The translations under genes and the position numbers were made by a program. Of a stretch of 64,000 bases of DNA, positions 57,768 to 64,000 are shown piece by piece; the first letter of the stretch is position 1; the number at the start of each line of letters is the position of its first letter. This DNA comes from Anaeramoeba flamelloides (taxonomy: Eukaryota > Metamonada > Anaeramoebidae), in the NCBI GenBank assembly GCA_027625915.1, contig JANTQA010000029.1, forward strand, positions 6,448,001-6,512,000. The letters are read 5' to 3'. The notes beneath the pieces are model-generated. The model saw only the letters and a list, made by a program, of their open reading frames with translations. It was not told where the DNA came from and searched no databases.

Positions 57768-58928
57768 TTAATTATCAAATTTTAGGATTTATTATGTGTT
57801 TTTATATGAATAGAAAAATTAATCAAAAATATTGGAAAAAGAAAAAATTTATACATTTTAAAAATAAAACCGATTTGACAATTTTTTTCAGGAATAATTT
57901 GTTCATTCATTAAGGAAGTAAGTACATTTTACCATTTTGAAAAATTTTAATTGTGATAACAAGATTACTGAAAAATATTTTTTGAGTGTCACCAGATATT
58001 GAAAATTTGGAAACAAAACACCATCCACTTTTCTATTTGGGAAAAGAATCAATGTAATTCAGAGTTGAATCTTAAATTTCTCAGTTTTTTATAGTTCATT
58101 TTTTTTGATTTAATTTTTGGTTTTATTAAATTTGGTTTTGGATCTAGAGAGCTGTTTATACGAACGATTGAAATTAATCAAACAGTAAACGAAATAAAAT
58201 ACCCCGAAAGGGTGTGCATTTGAAACAAATATTTTCTTTTAGAATACCAAACACGAAAGATCACCTCTCCAAATAAATTTGTTGAAATAAAGAATGAACA
58301 AAAAAAAAATCGATAAAAGCCTATTTTCGAAGATTGATTTTCTTTATCTTCTTAGTTTGTATGAATACAGACTTTTTTTTTTCCTTGAATTTCCAGCCCC
58401 ATTACTATTTATTATTATTTATAAAACTTTTCTGACAAATTTGTTTTCAAAATTCTTTTTTCAAATATTTTTATCAAACAAAGCCAAAACAAAGAATACT
58501 ATTTCAAAAAATAAAATAAAGGGGTTGAATTCTTGGAATCAAAAAACAGTTACAAAAGATTCAAATCAAAATAATAGAAAATTTTTAGTAAAAATTTCAA
58601 TCACGATTCAGAATTTTTTTCAGTTCTCATTTTAATTGAAAATAAATAATTATAAAATCAAACTAATTCGTCCAATAAACCCTTCTTCTCAAGTAGAATT
58701 AAAAAAATCTCTGATTTTCTGAACTAAAACTAGAATTAGATGACTTAAATGAAAATAGGATTTTTAAGGGAGTAGCCATGGTAAAGAAAAATTTTTCACT
58801 TTTTTGCAATTCAGAAGAGGATCAGAAAAGAATATTTTTTACTCTGGTTGTACCCCATTGATTTGTATTATTTAAAGTACTTCATTCATTAGATTTTTTT
58901 AAATTTTTTTTTCAAAGTCTCAAAGAAA

Positions 58929-59035
58929 TTGCCACAATAGAATGTTGGGTTGAATTGCTTAAAATAGTGTTTTGAATGTTGAATGAAATATCCTTTATCC
59001 TTATCTCAACATTCTATTGTGTCATTTAATTTTTT
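58929..59035. repeat. Inverted pair TGCCACAATAGAATGTTG
   Basis: TTGCCACAATAGAATGTTG at left and TCTCAACATTCTATTGTGTCA at right form a hairpin with about 70 nt between. The same pair is at 51072-51168 in the other family K element, so it is part of that family. Confidence 0.7.
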
Positions 59036-59387
59036 CATTTTTAATTTTTTCATCATTTTTGAGATTTTTTTAATCCTGGCAACATAAAGCAAAGTAGAAA
59101 TATTTTTTTATTAGTGGCATTTGGGATTAATGGATTTTTTTAAAAAAGAACAACAACATTACAATTGAGAGAATCAGAAAAGGAAACATAAATGGGACTT
59201 ACATAGCTAGAAGGATTCCAAAAAAAAGAATAATTAAGTCAAATTATTACTTGTTAGGATTTTAAATCGTTGGGTTTAGTGGAATTGGAGAAGTGAATAT
59301 GATTATATGTTATCAAAGTTTAAACCTCAAAATAGCTACAAGTTTTATTTAAAGAATCTGAAATTATTTTCTCCCAAAAAAAAAAAC

Positions 59388-59935
59388 TAAACTCCATTCC
59401 AAAAATTTGGACACATCTAAAATCAAAAATAGGAAAACAAAAACTCAATTTATTATATTTTTACCTACGTAATATAAAAACATATTTAAGTAACATGGTA
59501 TTAATGATTTTTCAAGTAATCTTTTTCATCCAAATATAAGAAAACAATATAAAATAAAAAATCAAAACAAGTGTGTCCAAAATAATAGAAAGAGCTGAAA
59601 TGAAAGAGTTTGAACAAAAAATATATTGGTAGATTTGTTGAAATTACACCAATAATGGTTGATCGATCAACTGATAAGATACCATGCACCAGTTTTATTT
59701 GGATTTTTCAATTTAAGAAACTCAACTATAACCATCTATCAACCATTGAAAAAAAATTTTCAGATCTAATTAAACAGATTAAGTAACTGAAAAAAAGAAA
59801 ATGAAAACAAAAACAAAAAAGACAAAAAATGAAATAGTTTGTTGAATTAAAATTAATTTCCAAGTGGATATAAATCAAATTATTGTTATTTTTACAACTG
59901 TTTAAACTGTGTCCAAATTAATGGAATTAAGTTTA
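59388..59935. repeat. Family B mariner-like MITE, copy 2
   Basis: TAAACTCCATTCCAAAAATTTGGACACAT at left and GTGTCCAAATTAATGGAATTAAGTTTA at right. Colinear with 2988-3522. Nested inside the family K element at 58768-60139, so it inserted later or was carried with it. Confidence 0.8.
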
Positions 59936-61039
59936 TTTTAATCAAAAAATAATAAAAAAAAAAACTATTTTATCAATATAATCTCTTTTTTTTAATTGTT
60001 GAACATTACTAAAAAAAAAATATCAAATAATTTTTTTAAAAAAATTTTTAGAGAATCTATGATCACATGCCACTAAAATAAAATGTTCTTATCTCACCTC
60101 TCTCGAATTTTTATCATGTCTTATGGTGTAGCTACTCCCTTAAATTCATTTTGGAAATTCTTTAGAAATAAAAAGTAATTTGTTTATCAAAAATTACCCA
60201 AACAAAATTTTGTTCATAAAGAATTAAAAATAAAACCAAATAAAGAATAAGTAATTGTGTTAAGTGTTATAGATAAGATCAAGTTAAATGATTTTTATGA
60301 ATTTTTTTTTGATCAATTTTTTTATTTTTTTGATTTCCATTTTTTTATTGGTATGAAAATATCTTATACTCAGATATATTTCACTCTAGTATTTATGAAA
60401 ATATCAATGTATTTGGCTAAATAAATGATTTAAAGAATTCAGTTTCACATAAATGGTGGCACTCAAAAAATGAAAAATGTACTTAGCCCCTTAAGTCTCA
60501 AAAAAAAAATCAATCATTTACTTTTAGTGAATAAAATCACTTTATCTAATTTTGAAATTCTAAAGTGTTTATTCGAAATCTCGAATATACCTCTCTTCAT
60601 TTACTTTACTATTATTTTCTAATTAAAAAATGAAAATTTTTAGTTCAATTTCTCCAAAATATTTTTCTGTAGTTTATAATTTTAAAACTCCAAAGATTTT
60701 TACAACATCGTTTAGATATGATATTTTTAGACAATAAATTAAACTTCCTTAGTTAACTCTAAGATAAAATTTTAACTCTGTACTAAATTGATTGTAGCAG
60801 TTTTTCTTAATACTTCATTTTGGAAATAGAAATAAAAATTTTTATTTATTTATTGGAAAATAATAGTATTCAAAGAAATCAGTAGATTTCTAAGAGTACA
60901 CTACACCTTAGAATCATACAAAACAAGAGATTCTTTAAATTCATATTACTTTCAATCTTTTTTGTATAACCCTAAAGTTATCATTTTTTTTTACTGAATA
61001 ACTTAAAACTATTTCACAAACGATAATTTATTGCAAGGA

Positions 61040-61642
61040 ATGAAAAATTTATTTGTTTTAAATGGTGGACTAAACTCTGGCAAAACACAGACTATACAAC
61101 AGCTTTTACAAGACCTTTCTTCAGATAACCTCTCAAACCTTCGAATTTCTGGGTATATCCAAAAAGGTGTTTGTGATAAGCAAGCAAATAAAAAAATTGG
61201 TTATGATCTGATCGTTTTACCAAATGTGAAGAAGCAATACAATTTAGCACGCTTATTGTCAAACGAAGTGAAACACTTGCCATCAAAAAAAGAAAGGCTT
61301 TTACGCCATCCACGTACAAGATACAGTTTTAATAATGACACCTTCCAAATTGCAAGGCAACTTTTGAAAAAAAGGATCGGAGAAACAGATCTTTGGTTTT
61401 TTGATGAAATAGGAAAGTTAGAATTATTAGAAGATGGACATTATCAGATCATAACTGAAATTCTAAGGAGGGAAAAAAACTTACCTTCTTCTTATTTAAT
61501 CACTTCAAGAAAAGATTTTATTGAAAAAATTTGCAAATCCTTTGATTTCCCAAAAAATGTTTCTTATTTTGATTTAACTGGCCAAAGATCAAGCTTTGTG
61601 GACTTCAAAAACTCTATTTTAAATAAAATTAATAACAGATAG
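61040..61642 (+). CDS. THEP1-type nucleoside-triphosphatase (NTPase_1 family)
   Basis: This intronless gene encodes 200 residues from ATG (MKNLFVLNGG). A Walker A loop GGLNSGKTQT sits at about 9-18 and a Walker B segment WFFDEIGKLEL at about 124-134. In between, GYIQKGVC...KKIGYDLIVL followed by LARLLS matches the pattern of the THEP1/NTPase_1 family (GF/Y-x-T/Q..., G-x-D, LAR, DEIGKMEL). Those enzymes hydrolyse nucleoside triphosphates with broad specificity and no settled physiological role. Length (200) is close to the family norm (about 180-190). No introns, slightly higher GC than surroundings, and wide occurrence in prokaryotes make lateral acquisition possible, but a vertical origin is equally allowed by the sequence. 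Confidence 0.82.
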   Translation: MKNLFVLNGGLNSGKTQTIQQLLQDLSSDNLSNLRISGYIQKGVCDKQANKKIGYDLIVLPNVKKQYNLARLLSNEVKHLPSKKERLLRHPRTRYSFNNDTFQIARQLLKKRIGETDLWFFDEIGKLELLEDGHYQIITEILRREKNLPSSYLITSRKDFIEKICKSFDFPKNVSYFDLTGQRSSFVDFKNSILNKINNR

Positions 61643-62165
61643 TTTCGAATCTTCTTTCATTCACAATTAAGAGATATAATCTTTTACTCTAATGGTTTTT
61701 TTTTTTTTTATTTTCACTTCATTTTTTGTTACACGTCCCCCCCGACTACTGTTGAGTTTGCCTGATTTTCACAATTTATTTTTATTTATTGAGAGTGAAG
61801 AAATAAAAATTAATATAAATCGATATTTCCACACCAAATCTAATGTGGAACATTTGAGAAATAAAAAAGTGATTTTCTGTTTCATACTCTCCTTTTTATG
61901 ACAACACTTTACACTCGTACGATAGCTGATTATCAATCATGAAGTTTTTATAATGAATAAATTTTTCGATTACAAAGTAGAACAATTATACCTGAAAAGT
62001 AGAAAAAAAATCAGAGTAATTTTGATCATTTTATCTGAAAAAAATTTTTTGGTTTGAAATACTGATAATTTTTTCATAAAAATCGATTCCATTTGATGAA
62101 AACCAATTGAGGTTTGATTCAAATGTTCCACAATAAGTCCTCAAAATTCTAATAAAATTTATGCA
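61643..62165. other. Downstream spacer of the NTPase gene
   Basis: Apart from a short C-rich run (CCCCCCC near 61737) and homopolymers there is nothing recognisable. The open frame 61692-61901 has no start context or motif. Confidence 0.5.
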
Positions 62166-62362
62166 CAGTCAGTTTCAAATTTAAGGACTCAACTTTCAAC
62201 GAAATTTAAAGGTACAAAAAAATCTCAAAACAAAGGGACAAAATTTGTAATTTTTTTTTTTTACAAATTATTTTACTAGAATCTGAATTTTGGACTATAA
62301 TTTTAGATTTTTTTTTACTTTAATTTTAGTTGAAGTTTGTGCCTTAAACTTGGAACTGACTG
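62166..62362. repeat. Family C MITE, copy 3
   Basis: Begins CAGTCAGTTTCAAATTTAAGG, ends TTGGAACTGACTG with TA on the right and CA on the left. Colinear with 15117-15312. Confidence 0.8.
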
Positions 62363-62895
62363 TATTTCTTGCTGATCTATTTTGAAAGACGAATTTATAT
62401 TTTTTCTATCTGAATCAGACATATAAAAAATTGTCAATATTTTCGGCTAATCAACTTTTTTATATATTCTAATTTTAAATTTAAAGGACAAAATGTATTT
62501 GAATTCTGAATGATTATATAATAATATTTATTTAAACAATTCGTGAATGTGCTGAATTTTAGAATGGTTGAAATTGAAGGATATCTTAAATATTTTGAAG
62601 TTTTGATAAATGAGTTTGATTTTGAATTATTGTGAGATATTTTTTTTTTGTTTTTTTTTTTTTGGAGGGGGGGGTGTCTTCAAATTATATCATGTGTAGT
62701 TTTTCCATAATTTATAGGAGTGAGATAAATCTCTCTTGTTTTACTCTATTCTTTTAAATGGTGGAAAAGATAACAGAAGTTTTTTTTTAATTCAAATTTT
62801 TAAATTAATGAAATAATTCCAATACTATAGGAATATTTAAAAAAAACAGAAAAATATCAATTTTTTTATGTAAAATCAAATCTAAAAAGGAAAAT

Positions 62896-63431
62896 CAACC
62901 CCATTACAAAAATTTGGACACACCCAAAATCAAAAATAGGCAAAAAAAAAACCTAATTAATTGTATTTTTTTTCAAACCTAATATAAAACATCATTTAAG
63001 TTTCCCAGTTTGAATGTTTTAATAAGTAATCATTTTAATCCAAATAAAAGAAAAAAATATACAAACTCAAAAACAAAAACAGATGTGTCCAAAATAATGA
63101 AATGAGTGGAACAAACAATGTATTGGTAAATTTGTTGAAATTTCACCAAAAATTGTTAATCGATTAAATGATAAGATAGATCTAACAATTGTATGTTATT
63201 TTCCAATTTAACAAACTCAACCATAATCTTCTATCAACGATTGAAAAAAAATTTCCAGATCTAACAAAACAGATTACGTAACTGCAAAAAAGGAATTGAA
63301 AACAAAACAAAAAAGACAAAAAAAGAAATAGATTATAAAATCGAAATTCTTTCCAAATTGAATTTAAAGTGCAGTATTGATGTTCTTTACACTATTTAAA
63401 CTGTGTCCAAATTTTTGGAATATAGTTTATA
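62896..63431. repeat. Family B mariner-like MITE, copy 3
   Basis: Begins with CCCCATTACAAAAATTTGGACACACCC and ends GTGTCCAAATTTTTGGAATATAGTTTA. Closest to the copy at 2988-3522, with which it is colinear over its full length. Confidence 0.8.
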
Positions 63432-63471
63432 TGAATTCTATTTAAAAATATTAATAAAATTAAAGTTTATA

Positions 63472-63667
63472 CAGTCAGTTTCACTTTTAAGGCACAAACT
63501 TGCAACGAAAAAAAAGACACAATATAAATCTCAAAAAAAGGCACAAAATTTGTAATTTTTTTATTACAATTTATTTTTATAAAAATTTGAATTTTGTACC
63601 TTAATTTAATAATTTTTTTGTGCCTTAAATTTTGTTGAAGTTTGTGTATAAAAAGAGGTACTAACTA
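63472..63667. repeat. Family C MITE, copy 4
   Basis: Begins CAGTCAGTTTCACTTTTAAGG after TA. The right end is diverged (GAGGTACTAACTAT). It lies 40 bp from the family B copy at 62896-63431. The remaining bases to 64000 show nothing recognisable. Confidence 0.75.
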
Positions 63668-64000
63668 TATTTCATAATCAAAATTTTATTATTTCATATG
63701 TTAAATATTTTAATAAAAAAGATTTAAAGAATCTAATTAATAAGTTATTGTTTAAAGAATTGTTATGAATAATTTTTTATGGTTTCTCTGTGTTTCTTTT
63801 GAATTTTTACAATAATAAAATCTATGTGTGAGATTTTGTCTCAAAAATACCCGAATAAATAATTTTTATAAAATATTTTGATATAACTATTTTATCTTTA
63901 TTAGGTTTTTATTTAAATTGAATAATCATTTCATATATTGAATGTAATTTTTTGTTTAAATAATTTTTATTATATTCTATTATTGGTATTAAATAGTCTA

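Larger units (their letters stand above)
58768..60139. repeat. Family K element with TTAA duplication, copy 2
   Basis: GGGAGTAGCCATGG at left and GTGTAGCTACTCCC at right, with TTAA duplicated at both ends (TTTTTAAGGGAG ... CTCCCTTAAATTC). The equivalent site in the paralogous repeat reads TTTTTAAATTC with one TTAA (about 52285-52300). It is 1,372 bp, non-coding, and contains the hairpin pair at 58929-59035 and a family B element at 59388-59935. Confidence 0.85.
58050..60510. repeat. Dispersed 1.1-kb repeat, copy interrupted by a transposon
   Basis: Bases 58050-58767 and 60140-60510 together match 51550-52690; the interruption is the family K element at 58768-60139. The frame at 58294-58635 is a by-product of the repeat and not a gene. 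Confidence 0.75.

Noticed and set aside
61692-61901. Short frame downstream of the NTPase
   Set aside because: It starts in a poly-T run, has no motif, and its composition equals that of the spacer.

Overview
The window is an AT-rich, gene-poor stretch (well under 30% GC, almost pure A/T between genes) from a free-living eukaryotic protist. Genes carry GT-AG introns, and proteins have long lysine-, asparagine- or aspartate-rich runs. An RCC1 protein with two BTB domains, a WAVE-complex subunit and abundant short inverted-repeat elements fit a motile amoeboid cell. My best guess is Anaeramoeba or a relative, from the RCC1-BTB architecture and the composition; this is inference, not proof.

Genes from left to right: a solitary 5S rRNA gene (minus, 3818-3938) with a T7 terminator; a seven-helix membrane protein resembling the THH1/TOM1/TOM3 family (minus, 7415-8323); an Arg/Asn-rich hypothetical protein (minus, 11549-12694) with a decayed coding region just upstream; an RCC1-BTB-BTB gene (plus, 19905-25674) with a 4-kb intron full of repeats and coding debris; a complete CYFIP/Sra-1/PIR121 homologue of the WAVE actin-nucleation complex in eight exons (minus, 29239-37129); a small two-part hypothetical gene (minus, 39515-40115); BLOC-1 subunit 2 in two exons (plus, 41128-42074); a three-exon gene (minus, 44822-53688) encoding B-box zinc finger + class-3 lipase + glycine-rich hydrophobic segment + P-loop GTPase in one 1,507-residue chain; and an intronless THEP1-type nucleotide phosphatase (plus, 61040-61642).

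The space between genes, and the large introns, is mostly non-autonomous DNA transposons. I can separate at least eight families, from TA-flanked mariner-like elements of about 200, 540 and 700 bp, through TAA/TTA-flanked (Harbinger-like) elements, to TTAA-flanked elements with GGGA ends. For two insertions an unoccupied paralogous site elsewhere in the window defines the target-site duplication directly. A further repeat system consists of stacked short palindromes associated with a 10-bp tandem repeat (CTACGGCACT).

The most unusual object is the B-box/lipase/GTPase fusion. The CYFIP and BLOC1S2 models rest on splice phases that agree at every junction and on residue-by-residue continuity with the known families (recalled from memory). 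No CRISPR array, tRNA, or capsid- or reverse-transcriptase-bearing element was recognised.
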